Below are positions 12,393 through 25,000 of a DNA stretch of 64,000 nt, in pieces (position 1 is the stretch's first letter; each line of letters begins with the position of its first letter). The stretch comes from Hymenolepis diminuta. Its lineage: Eukaryota; Platyhelminthes; Cestoda; Cyclophyllidea; Hymenolepididae. The position numbers and the translations under genes are program-made. The notes beneath the pieces were generated by a model, which saw only the letters and a list, made by a program, of their open reading frames with translations, did not search any database and was not told the DNA's origin. The stretch is taken from assembly GCA_900708905.1 (NCBI GenBank), contig CAADRB010000058.1, positions 718,545 through 782,544 on the forward strand, written 5' to 3'.

Positions 12393-12470
12393 GTAGTGGC
12401 AGAGTCACCAGTTTGTGGAGGGCCACCAGATTGTTGAGGGTCACCAGTATGTAGTGGCAGGTGGCTAACA
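12393..12470 (-). repeat. Three 18-bp tandem units built on a primer-binding-site motif
   Basis: Units at 12401-12418, 12419-12436 and 12437-12454. Read on the minus strand each begins CTGGTGACC, CTGGTGGCC or CTGGTGACT. TGGTGACCC is the start of the tRNA primer site that follows the LTR of the 48-kb element in this window. The run is bracketed by two copies of CTGCCACTACA. Confidence 0.75.
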
Positions 12471-12843
12471 GTAAATGAAAGAAAAGAACACCAAGGATTG
12501 CGTTGACCAGGTTGTATTGAACAAAACTCAGTATAGTCTCAAGGGAAAATAGAGAATTGGAGGAGAAGGACTGAGCTATGGAAGAGGCGTTGGACGAGCT
12601 AGGGTCCCTTGGTGTCTTGTGTGTGTCTGATGAAGGCTATTTATAATCGGCACCTTGGGTGAGGACACGCATAAGGATATAATCGTATGCGTGCTTTAAT
12701 TGGTCAGGACGATTATAGGAAAAGGAAGAGCCAGTGCAGACAAGACTGGCTAATAGCAGGGCCGACCATGCGGTGTCTGCTACTATCGTCCAAGGTATGC
12801 TTACCTTTTTCGATCGATGAGAAATAGGCAAGCTGAGGACACA
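12453..12843 (-). mobile_element. LTR of a second gypsy-like family (family B) next to its primer site
   Basis: Minus-strand segment of about 390 bp starting TGTGTCC and ending CCACTACA, followed within 2 bp by TGGTGACCC, the primer-binding-site motif. It carries a TATA box TATAAATAG (plus-strand 12638-12646) at a plausible U3 position. No gag or pol follows, so only the LTR and leader survive. The assignment rests on TG..CA ends, the TATA box and the primer motif; no second copy is in the window. Confidence 0.6.
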
Positions 12844-12849
12844 CGATGT

Positions 12850-14459
12850 TTGCCTATGGAGTGCTTGGGTCAGGAAAGGTTAAAAGTTTACAGACATTAC
12901 TATAAAGACAAGATAATCAAATTTAGTGATGATTAGAGAGTATTTAAAATAAATATTATGGAGAAGAAAGATTCATCCTTCAATTTCACCATCTTGAAAG
13001 TTCTTTAATAAAATTTTGCATTAATCGGATATTGCAACCCAAAAATGAGACATTTTATATGTAACACCGCAGTGTAAGTTTGTTAACATATTATTTGTCA
13101 ATTTAATAACGCATTCCTCTTATGATTTTTAAACTTTAACAAATATTCACAAAAATGCCAAAATCAATCTCAATGCTTTCAGTGCTTTTTTACATCTAAA
13201 GTACGCGTTCTCTCTGTTAATATAATCTTTCGTAGAATATGTAATACGAGACCGTAAAAACCCCATTCCTATTATTTCAACTTTATCCTGCAGGAGTACC
13301 GCACATAATACCTCAAACATGCCAGTCTGAGCAGGGGCCAGCTCAAGAACCCAATCCCTCAAACAACGCCTCAAATTCAATGGTTAATAGAATAATTTGT
13401 GCTGTGAGATCATGTCAAATTGTTTCCTGGAGTAGCATTCCAGTAAAATGATATTTTCCACTATTAACTCTTTATTAATTAATTATCATCATATCATCAT
13501 CTATGCCCTAGTATCTGGGCTAAGTGCATGTAATATTCAAAACCAATCTCTCATAACTAGAACATTTTTTTGAATTTTTCTGCATTTGGCTTATTTAGAC
13601 AATTTAGGCCGCATCTTAATCAAGACGGTCATATGATCAAATTTAATTTAACGTAAAAGATCAGTAGTGCTAAGACTTGCTATATTTCTGTATTTGATCA
13701 GTGTGCAAACACATTTTTCATTATTTAATTTATTAAAATTGGATAATTTTTCAATCAGAAGGTTATTTAAAAGGGTGCTTCGTAGATAATCAGTCGTGAA
13801 CGTCGTGTATGGCTACCATTTTTCTATGCACTTTTTTCGCTCCATAATAAAATTCCTGTTTTCAGATTGTTTGAAAATAACATTACTTATGAGACATAAT
13901 TCATACTTTAGACTTTATAAACTAATGAAATCTTATAGTACTATTATAATTCTCAAATGCGAACGTATATATTCAGACTTCTTAAGGGAAAGTACAGGGA
14001 GTTCACAGTCTAACCAAAATATCCACTATATAATAAAGACGGTAAACTGGGGATTTCACTCCTGAAACGCGGTTTTTACTTAAATATGGTTATGGTTAAG
14101 ATATCCTTGTTCTTAATTATTTCATTCCCTGAAATTTTTGAGAGCATAGCTCACGATTCAGGTAGGTGAACATTGTAATCGCTTGTTTCTTAAAAGTGGG
14201 GGCTGGCATTTGTTTCTATTTTCCCAATCTCATCCAATTCAAAGGCGTCCCAAATTGTAGACACTGAGTGATGACTCCATCCCATCTTTAGGGCAACAAA
14301 GGGAGAGTTTCTCCTATTAAATATATAGACGGTACTTGCTTAAATGATTTAACAAATGCACTTAGAGAAGTGCTAACAAAAGTTAACTTCAGTATAGACC
14401 ATATATTCGGATGCCACTTTTATGGGAAATTTGATTTCTATCGCCCCTCATATTGACAG
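12850..14459. other. Gene-poor AT-rich region
   Basis: No gene, RNA gene or repeat recognised. The ORF at 13147-13380 (-) reads like a possible protein (NLRRCLRDWVLELAP) but has no identifiable family and no clear splice borders. Confidence 0.35.
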
Positions 14460-14767
14460 AAAATCAAAGTTAAGATTAGCGATGTTGGCTAAAAGAAATA
14501 CCCTTTGCAAGCAAACGTGTACATTAGTGATGCATTGGTTAGCACTCACGTCAGCCAAGTCAAAGTTCAAGAAATTGATTCACATTTGAGCACAACTAGT
14601 GATGTGGAAAGCAAAAAGCCCTCGTTAATGCCAGTCAATAATACAGACGATGAAATGTGAGTTTCTCGTACGAGCGACTCCAAAATGTTATTGATTTGCT
14701 CATGTCAAGGGCTGTTGGCACTTACCATAATGGAGTTCGGATGATTTCTGAAAACGACTGGGGATAA
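14460..14767 (+). pseudogene. Unidentified coding-like relic
   Basis: A likely acceptor (attgacag) is followed from 14460 by an open frame KIKVKISDVG, an in-frame TAA at 14490-14492, then 14499-14656 reading YPLQANVYISDALVSTHVSQ onward into an acidic Ser/Thr-rich stretch ending TDDE. That block ends at a consensus donor, gtgagt. From 14657 a second frame continues as 36 well-composed residues (starting VSFSYERLQNVIDLL) to a TAA at 14765. The codon pattern looks like real protein, not AT noise, but the stop and frame change suggest a broken gene or an exon with its intron. I do not recognise the family. Confidence 0.4.
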
Positions 14768-15960
14768 ATTTACATGCACCAACTGTTATTTAAAATAAAC
14801 AACATGTTAGATTCTACAGGAAAGATTTATATAAGACATATATATAAGACATTATATAAGGTTTGTCTTTCAAAAAGTTTTGATAAATAATGTCAATCAG
14901 TTTATGTTTCATATTTAAATCAAACGTCTTGTCATAAAGTTTGTTCAAATTCCAATAATTGCACCAACTATTCCTGACCCAAACTTTCGTTATTGATCAT
15001 AAATAACTGATGATAAGCATTGACTGAAACGAAATTTACCATTTACTACACTAAATTTGCTATTTCTTACAAGGAAAAATAATATTCTCCCCAAAGATAT
15101 TTCTTTCACGTTGAAGCCCTTATTTTCCGACTTTTGATTCCTTATTTGAACCAATTTGTTTAAATGATTTACTCAGAGAATGGTCAAATTAATCAATCTA
15201 TCACTGCGAATGTGGCATCTTTTTTATTTATTGTGGTTTGTGAGACTGTATTTGTAACTAGAGCAGTTGCTGAGAGAATCTACAAGTCGATTAACTACCT
15301 ACAGAGAAGAGCATATCCTAACTTTGTTAAGTTTTATGCAATCTAATACTTCGCTTGAACTGTAAAGATAAGACAATTATAGTACACCCACTAACTCATA
15401 CATCAGTTTCTTCTAAAAATAATACAGTGGATTATAGAAGGTAAAATAAGTCAACGCCCTGGGCGGGTATTACTCTGTCTGTTTCCTGTTACCCGTGTTG
15501 CCCTCACTTAGTACCGAGCTCCTGAGTTTTATTTTATCTAGTTTCTAGATTCTCTTGTTGAGGTTGGGGCTACTATTATATCCACATTATCAGTCGTCCA
15601 CATCAAGTTTATTTGTATAGTAATATATGATTAAGCTGTAAGAAGAAGCATTTTTTCACCTTTAACTGACTTAGCTCTGGATTCATTTTACATTACAATA
15701 ATGGATCAAACTCTGACAGCTACCTAGAGATATCTATTAGTAAATATAATAGGTATCTATAAATATGAATTATTTATGCTTCAGCATTCTTTAATAATTG
15801 TATAGCTATTCTGAATATTAAAAATTACATTTAAATTTGTTAAATTGTACTTGGATTTTAATATGGAAAACTTTATAAATATCCTAAGTTTGGCGGCTGT
15901 TTACTTCATTATCGCTTGACCAATCATTGCAGTTAATATGCGGTTGTAATGCTTGACGCT
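14768..15960. other. Upstream flank of the zinc-finger gene
   Basis: AT-rich; no gene seen. ORF 15164-15346 (+) has no recognisable domain. The promoter of the zinc-finger gene should lie in the last few hundred bases; no TATA box was assigned. Confidence 0.35.
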
Positions 15961-15981
15961 GATTCGGTTTTTGATCGCCTC

Positions 15982-16017
15982 GTAAGTGTAAATACGTGCT
16001 TTTAAATTTGTTATTAG
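15982..16017 (+). other. Putative 36-nt 5'-UTR intron of the zinc-finger gene
   Basis: GTAAGT at 15982 and TTATTAG ending 16017 frame a 36-nt intron 30 bp before the ATG. The next intron (16128-16163) is also exactly 36 nt. Inferred from splice consensus only. Confidence 0.5.
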
Positions 16018-16047
16018 CTGAAGGAGGCTACCAATTTAATTCCTAAA

Positions 16048-19000
16048 ATGAGCACCCCCAAGCTTTCAGCTGCATTGAATGTTTCATCTGCTCTTTATCA
16101 GCGAATTAATGATATTTTAGCATCAAGGTAAAAACATTTTCTTTTTCACTCTGAATGTAATAGATTGAGTCAGGAACAAACTGTTGTATCAACCATTCCT
16201 CCTAAGAATTTCTGTGTTCAGGGTGTCCAATCTATCGTCGGAACTCCAGTAATTTCTGATGAATTTGTTCCTGAAAGTGCTTTTCTATCAACTGGTGATC
16301 CGGTAGGCAATATTATAGTTCTCATACATTTTTAAGTTGTCCTTTTCATTTATTTGGTTTTATTCAACTTGTGTTGCATTTTAATAGAATTTCACTGGAC
16401 GTACAGTCGCCTCTGCAAATTATGCTGCAATTCCTTTCTTCCCCCAGCTTAATCAATTTGGTAAGTTTCAATAAGTAATAATTATTTCCCTTTAAAAAAC
16501 GGGCATTATAAGAGTTTACTATGCTGCTTAGTGTTATTGCGTTTGAGTGAAAAGTGCGAAGTTTTATTATGATTACACTTACAGATAAATTACCTAGTCT
16601 GTTTGTTACTGTTTATGTTCTTGTAAATATTTCAGATACGAATAAAGTGTCTTTGGTTGTTTTCCAACTTTTGATTTTGTTAATATCTACAAAAATAATA
16701 GAGCTTTGATAATATTTGTTCAGATTTATTGGAGGTATTTTTCATACACTAACTGGGTAAAGTACTTGGCATTTTACAGCCATTACTGTTTAGCATGATT
16801 TGATTTCTATGAAAATCTTTTTTTCGGATTGCTTCTATCATCTTTATGAGTATATTTTTATCAATACAACCTAGTTTCTGCCTAGTTTCTCGACCAGGAA
16901 AGTACATTCATAAGTACAGAATCTCCTCTAACTCTACGTTTTGTATCCCCTAATAGTTATTGTTATCGCTTCATACGGTAGCGAATGGGGAAGTATTTTA
17001 ACGCTGAAAGATCCCGTTATTACAAGCTTTCCGGTTGTTTGTTCAGCTGATTTTTTATTCTCTTTCGCCTTTCAAATAATTTTTGACGAATTTCTTCCCT
17101 GTATGCTTTGAAGTAACATATTCAGTGTTTGTGTTGGGTTAATTTCTACTGTCCAATTTCCTCTAATTGTATCAATAAAATGACACTTTTCTTGTAAGCA
17201 TAATCCTTTTTTTCAGACTTCTGAATCCGTGATACTTTTTACGCATAACATTTATTATAGAATTTCTTGACATTAATGATTGACGCCTATTTTACTATCT
17301 TCATTTCTTCAAATCCTGCACATTTTACTTGCTTTAAGCCTTATCAAACTGGAATTTGTACCCACTTTCTTTCAAATCTTGTTCATTGGCTCGTGTCATC
17401 TATTACGGCTATTCCCAGTGGCCCATCTAAAATGAGTATTACAAAACTAAAATTTAGATTGTGGCTGATTAAGGATGGAGGAGTCCAGCAAATAACGATG
17501 TTAGTTGGACAAACTTGGAATACGAATAAATGATTTAAAACACGGAACAATCATCGTGAAGATGTCTGTTGATAATAGTGAATGTCTTCAGCATTGATAT
17601 TGGACACTTTCTACGCCTATCATATAATCACTAACTTTGGTGTGAATGTTAGGGCGACATACTCTACGATTACCTAAACTATTCACTCTCACATAGCGAT
17701 TTTGACACGGTTTGGTCCATAGGAAGCTGGGTTTTCGATTTTTTATCTCTCTTAAGGGTGATTTTGTATGATTAATATGTCAAATTTGAAGAATGGTGTA
17801 AGATTACCTGATTCTTTAAATTTGGCAGATGGTGTTAATTTGCGCGCTATTGTTTGAAGGGAGTCTGTAATTATCACAGAGGTTACTTCCACAGGCTTTT
17901 ATACTTAGATATCAAAGTGACTTTGTCATTTGGAGTCTTCTTTCCACCTCTTATTCATTATTTCCAACTCTTACTAGTAGTATTTTTTTTAATCTTAGGT
18001 TAATTTACTTTGACTGGTTAGCCTATAAATTTAGCTTCATGGCTATCTTTACTCATCCTATTAATGATGATGGTAGCAATATCCTGGACCAAATATGTTA
18101 AAGCTTGTGTGGGATTGTGCTCTCCGAGTCGATCGATTATAACCACCGTATTCTTCTTTGTCCTCAAATTGCTCTCACACATCGATTATTGGTTTTATGA
18201 CCTTCATAACTGTTATGACGTCTGGACTAGATAAAATACATTTTTTTGCCGTTGCTGTGACAGCTCATCTATTTGCCATATACTCTGTTAGATCAGACGC
18301 CTTTTTTCCTGTCTTCCAATTGTGTAGTATAAATAGATCTTTTTTAAGGCTCATCATATAGATGATACAAGTGAACATGAAGGGACATAGATTCTGAGCC
18401 TAAGTTAGAAATAAGGACTAAGAAACAAAGTGAATAAAGAAGGTACAGCTGTTTTACCTTGTGGATCTCAATCTTCCACCATAAGCGACCCCATGAAGAT
18501 GTGTATTTTCTGATCTATCCAGTGGCTACACTGACCCCCAAGGTCCGGCTTCCTTTTTGATCAGCTCTGCGTGCAAGCTTGTGTGCTTCTCTTTTATCCA
18601 GCAAGGTTGCGAGCCTTCTAGCACGTTTTGTGCTTATACTTTATCGCTCATCCTAATTGCCTATGTATGATATACCCGTGATCTACGCCCAAACACTGGT
18701 CTTCTGATTAAGGAGAGGCGATTGCCTCCTTTTAGCAATTAGAAAAATTTCTAGACTTGCAAGAGGATTTATCATTTCAAGAGAGTTTCATCTTACTAAC
18801 TATTAATGATCATGTCTCATAAAGGTGCAACTCCAGCAATTATTGCTAAATCCGTTTATGCATTATTTGAGCATTGGGACTGTTAGTATCTGATGTATGA
18901 GTTGAGTAACTTAGCCTACAATTTTTTTTATTGCGGTGAGAGTTCTGAGTTCCAAGGATTTTGGATTTGAAATTTGAAGAGTAGTGATCTACCCGTCCCC

Positions 19001-22000
19001 TTGTCATTACGAATTTCTTGGTTTGAGATGTTTAAAATATTCTTGAGTTGATGTAACTTTTTGCCAACTGCAAACCACAATTTATCCCAATTAATTGTTC
19101 AGCAGTTACATAGAAATGGTGAGAAATTTCATCATCCAGTCACCTAACTAGTTTGAACTGGTTTGTGATTTTGAAATTGTAAATAAACATAAACCTTTGG
19201 CCTTGGAAACCGGCATCTTATGCGAGCGCCCCTCATGGAGCCTTGAAGTTAAACATGTTATGCTCTGTTAACTCAAGCCTATGCTACAGCAAGGGTTTTC
19301 TCTTATTGAAAGGCCCTCATTAGATCATCTCTGTGTTTACGCGTGCTGACTTGTGTGTGATTTCATTTGAATTTACGAATATATTCCGGCAGGTTTCGAA
19401 CCGGTATAGTTTAATGAAGTAAAAAGCGTGAGAGTTGTTTTCGAAGGAGTGTTCCATTTAAGGGAATCAAACTTTAATTTTAGCTCCTTCAAATTTCCGC
19501 GGCATCGTACTTTAGCCCAACCCTTTCATCTTTCTGACTTCAATCTAGGACCTACTTTAATCGACCGGCCGTATCAATTATCCTCCCCTACCCAAAAACC
19601 ATGACGAGTCAATTTTTTACCCCAACACAATTTGATGATTAATTTCATTTTCTCTACTAATCAGTAGCGATCGCATAGAGCAGGAGGGGGTGGTGGGAGA
19701 GAACTTCAACTTTGCTGCTTCTTCCCACAATTTCAAAAGGGACACACTGGCTTAGGCTATGTGTTTGTCTGCCTTTCACCCTCTCATTGGCTGCTGGCCT
19801 CCGCGCAGCTCTCGCGTACGTGTTTGTCTATCGATTGCCTGTCCGCTTCTCTGCCGCAACTTCAAGCCTAAGCGCGTTGGTGTGTCCGTGTAATCTCGCG
19901 TTCCTGCAAGAGCCTGCCGTGTGTGTCCGTACTAAAGTAACTCTTAGCTAGGCCTCCCATCCAAGTCTGACACCTCTTTTTCTCCTGTTGGGTTTAGTTT
20001 GAATCGTTAATGTAAAGTTGGTTCAAAGGAAAGTGGTACTAAGCCACCTAAAAGAATGTCCGATTCTTGATTTCTCGGATATTTGTGAGGAGACAATTTT
20101 TAAGATTCCCCTGTTTTATTTGTATAAGTTCTAGTTGATTTTTAGTAACAGAACAAATTTACTTGTTTTTTTAGTATGAAGACTTCCATATCATCCGTTA
20201 ATAGTTTCCAAGACTATTGAATGAAGGTATTTTTTAATACTCATCTTGCTAACTGCGGAAAGTTATACTGGGACATTTATTGTTCATTGCGTTTACTTAT
20301 TCGAGTCGCTGGATGGGTAAGTTGTGTAAGCCCAGATTTGAACGACGTACAAGTTATCGCTATACCAACGTAAACTAGTAAAGGTTGTGTTCTTCCAGAT
20401 CGATTTTCAGTCCAGTTTTTCATACAAATCCCGCCTTTTTTTCAGCAGGTTATATTGATAGTGAAATGAAAATATCCCACTTGGGTGAGATGGGGTATCT
20501 TTAGTTTACCCTTCCCTAAAAACTGCTTTAGTAAAGACTGACATTTAGGTATCTCATTTGTTCTCCTGCCCATACCCTTCTAATTTTTATCAACAACTAT
20601 AGGAGTAATATATAAAGGGAGAAGACGATTTTGGTAAAAGGTTTACTGACTGAAGTCTTGGAAGAGCGAGAGAAATTCGAGAGGGATTGAATGGTCTGAA
20701 GGTTATGGTGGTGAAGTGAAGCGATGATCATATCTCAGTAGTGCCTTTGTGTTTACAGAGGGTGTTGGTCGAAACAGTTATAAAGATCCTAAGATATATC
20801 CGGCAGAAGTAAATGATGGGATAGATTTGAGAACATGACTGATATGGAATATTGGTCGGACGCTTAAGTTTAACTATGCGTAAACCTATCACGTGAATCT
20901 TTCACCTTAAAGTAGACCGCTCAGTTTTCACATTGGAGCATAATATCAGAAAATTTAATTTCTTTAGGTTTCGGCGTGAAAAAATATCGGGAATCATCAT
21001 TTTCTCTACCTTCGTCCAGTCTATAGAAAGTCGTGTAATTCATCCAGGTAATGGGTAATTAAAGAAAAAAGCTTGTGAAATCGCGAATAAGCTAGATCAT
21101 AATCTATTGGAATTGCAGATTAAATGGGGGATATATCTGAATATGCATAAAAGAGGTCATAGGCTTATGAAGTACACTTAAGATGGGGGTTATGTTGAGG
21201 TCATTCAAAAAAATATAATGTAGAAAGAATTCTTTTATAGATAGTATGATGAGCGAATTTTAATGAAAGTCTCCCACAAATTCAGTGACTTTTGATATCA
21301 TTTTTTCGACTTTCAGTGTTTAGAAGCAATTCATCTTAAATTAAACTTATTGGCCAAGTTATAACCGAACTGAACTTCGAAAAGAGAATGTAAAAATGCA
21401 AAGAAGAGGAAAATGTTTTGGTGTAAGGAGAATAAACAGAATGCCTCTTTAGGCAAGATCCATCCTTAATCATTTATGAATTTAACACTTCAGATGCATA
21501 TGGATGGGATCTGAACTCATGTCATTTGATGATGACATTCTACTATCGTACTGACTAATCGTTTCTCTCACCATTCATAACTTCCCTCTGACTTGTCTAT
21601 ATAATTCGGAACTCTAGACCTGGATGTAGGAAAGGATTTAACGAAACTGATCGAATTAAGTGTTTTTCGAGGCACAAGACTAGAACTTTCTACTGCTTCT
21701 AGGATGCCCCCGTATTAAGCTGCTAATCGTAAAACTCATGCTGCTAAATTGCCAGACCCATTGTACCACAGATTCAAAAAACCAAGAAATGCCTCAGTAC
21801 GTTTTTCAATTAAGGGGCAAGAAACACTGTGCTTTGGTGGTCTGTTTCACGCAGTTTTAATAGACGTAATTAAAAACTAAGGGGAGTTTGTGGAACGTAA
21901 TTTATATCGTAAATTTAATAGGGAATACAAAATTTTTCCAATTCGAAATATCGCATCATGTACATAGTTTTTAAGAAGCAACTTCCTATAAAGATCTTCA

Positions 22001-25000
22001 TACATCCTGGTGTTCGAGAATGTGCCAAGTTATCGATACACTAGGACGTTCGGAAGTTGTTTGGGAGAGGATCATTAAAGGGGTGCTTGCTCAGATCGAT
22101 CAGTTCAAAGACCGCTGAAAATTTTCATGCGAAACTCATGTTACTGGTTATATAATGGAATAGTGAATGATTTATAAAACTGGGTAAACGCTAATTTACA
22201 ATTTCATTTTATCATGTATTGAATTAGAAATCAAATTATTGAATAATTTCTAAGTGCACTCTCGGTAAAACAATGTTCTAGAACACTCGTTGGGAGATTA
22301 ATTAACAATCGATGAATCGGAAATCGATACTCGTACATAGTGTACCAAATGTAACGGGTAATGCATAGATTAATGGTATCGATGAATCATGGTTTGTCAA
22401 TTGGTTAAACGATAATTGTATATATCTTTCCTCTGTCTCTTAGATTAATTGCCCAAGTTAAGTTTCTAATATCCTGAAGTGGGCTTTTTTCCATTCCACA
22501 ATTTGTGGTCATGTGCAAAAGGAAGAGTAATATATGAGAGAGCGAGAAATTATTCATGAATGCAATTACAAATGTTACACGTCCGTTTACCTACATCCTC
22601 GGTTTCGCACATTATAAGCTTCATATATGCTTGTATTTCTTCGTTGGGGAATATTAGCATCGCTTCCGTTCGTTTATGAGATGTAAACGATCGATTTTTC
22701 GCCAAGGGAAGTCAGCGGAATGGGTAAATTTAGAGTCTCATTTGGAGTTCTCTATGCAGTAGTAGTATTAGTCATTGGGATTAGAATTACTTATCTCTCT
22801 CATACTGCAGTGATGCTGTTTTGTAACTGTGATTGTGTTTTCTTTCTAATTCTTATTGATGATTTGGAAAAACTGAGAAGCTTTTTATAAAGGCGAAACC
22901 CATTCTTTGTTGAAGCTTTGTCGAGCAATCTGTCGAGAAAGTTCTTCAGACATCAGCTTATTCCATCTCACTGTATTCAAGATCGCCCTAGCTTCAAGTT
23001 GAGCTAGTTTAATGGAGTGTTGAATGATCTGAAGTGTAAAGCTGCGGGGCTGAGACCATTTTTCGGCATTCAGTTAGCGGTGATATAGATGCTACTCCTG
23101 GGGTAACTATTTCTGCTCACTGCCAACTCCCGAGTAGGTACAATAATGGCAATATACCGCCAATTACGGCTACTTGAGATTGAAGATTATTTTTCTTTTA
23201 GCAATGGGTCAACGAGGAGCCACCCTGGTGACAATCAGTGGTCCAAATGGCAGTACCACTACAGGAGCAGTTGTGGGTACCATTGGACCCCCAACTGGAC
23301 AATCAGGAGGAGGTCAACAACTCATAGTACCCCTGCAGACTGCTCCTCCTCAATTGCAGTCACAACAGCAGCAGAGTAACGATCCAAATGCTGTTCTTCA
23401 GCAGCAAACACAGACTGGAAAAGGCGACCAGGCCGCTGTATGCGATCAGACTTGTGCTACCTTGATTACCACTGCTGCTACTCAAGGCAATGCTTCCACT
23501 ATTGCTGCGAATGGACATATCATTGTAAATCCATAACATCTTGTTCTATCCTAGGGTGTTTTAATAGTAGAAATTGACTGAGAGGCAGAGATAGCATGTT
23601 TTAAAGTGATGGGGCGTTAAACGTCAGTCACTTGTGAGAGTGGCATAAAGTAGGCGGAAAGTGGATTTTCCAATTTAGAGAATGTATATGAGAAGCAGGA
23701 AAGATAGGTTAATATGAGCAACCAGTATTTACGCGGATGAGTTGCATCAATTCGCACTCCATCATTCGTTTGTCTTTTTCCCGCCTTAATCTGACTAGTT
23801 TATCAAAGTATACTGAGCCCAGCATCACTAAATATCCCTAACAATCAATCCAAGTGCAATATTTGTCACAGAATATATATAGTGATGGCCGTTTCAGTTA
23901 TTAGATTTTTATTTTTTGAAAATGTTCCATATGTAGACTTATGGTCACGAGTGGTACATCCCGTCCCTCCATCGAGTTCCAATTAATTCTATTCGACATT
24001 GATTCACCTTATCGCCTATTTATCTTTGTGATATCAGGAGTGCGAATATAATATGGTGTAGAGTGTATTTCAGTTCTCATCAACACGTTCAATGAAAAGC
24101 ACGACCAACAAGATCGATTAAGACTGCTCAAGAGAAGAGATTGTGGAATGCAAGTTTCTCATTAGAGCGACTACCTTCCTACCCAAAATGATGGCTGGAA
24201 AACGCTCTTCTGGATGAGCTTGGGGGTTAAAGTCTGTGAAATGTCATTTATTCCCTTTTATTAAGGGAGTCCTGCAAATCAGGTGCTATATCACATTAGA
24301 GTAAGAGTGATTTCAGGTCAATGAGAAAAGAATTAAATCTGGTTTGGGGGAAGGAGCTTCAATTAAGTGTTGTAATTACAGGTTACGTTTCATAAAGATA
24401 TGACTTTCTTCACTCCTCACTGTGGCTTTGGGGGATAAATTTCGTATGCTCTTTTTGCGAAGTTAGTAAACATTCGTTTGGGATTTTGAATTGGATTACA
24501 ATCTTGAAATAGTTAGCGAGAAATATCCTTAAAGCTTATTGCCTTGGTCTTGTGCGTCGATTAGTATGCTCATCTGCCAAGTCAGTGGTCATGGGTTCGA
24601 TGCCCATAAATGGACTTCAAGTGGCTAATAAAGAGGAAGGAGACAGAAATCGAATCTCTGAACAGGAAGGGTCTGCGGTTCTCTCCATCTATCCAAAGTG
24701 AGCGTTGGAAACGCTTTCCAAAATAAACTTAAGAGTTATTATCGCCCAAGACTAAAAGCTTTTAGTGTCGTTGATAAAGTTCTGCGAGCCATTCGTATAG
24801 GAGGAAAGAACCAGATCATTCGCGTTTGTCGGATAGTTTGAAGCAACTTGAATTGTGCTAGATAAATCCGGATCCCATTTTAGAAAAGCGTTCTCCAACC
24901 CTGGTTTTAGGTAATGGAACATTCTGATGAGAAACTTGTACCCTATTTCTCTTGATGAGTTTTAATCAGCACGATTGGTCATGTCTTTCATTGCATTCTG

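Noticed and set aside
23146..23379. ORF starting MAIYRQLRLLEIEDYFSF
   Set aside because: It crosses the acceptor of zinc-finger exon 4 and runs in a different frame from the phase-consistent coding frame.
24545..24625. A functional tRNA gene
   Set aside because: The T arm is good but the acceptor and anticodon stems do not close, and the sequence matches the dispersed SINE-like repeat.
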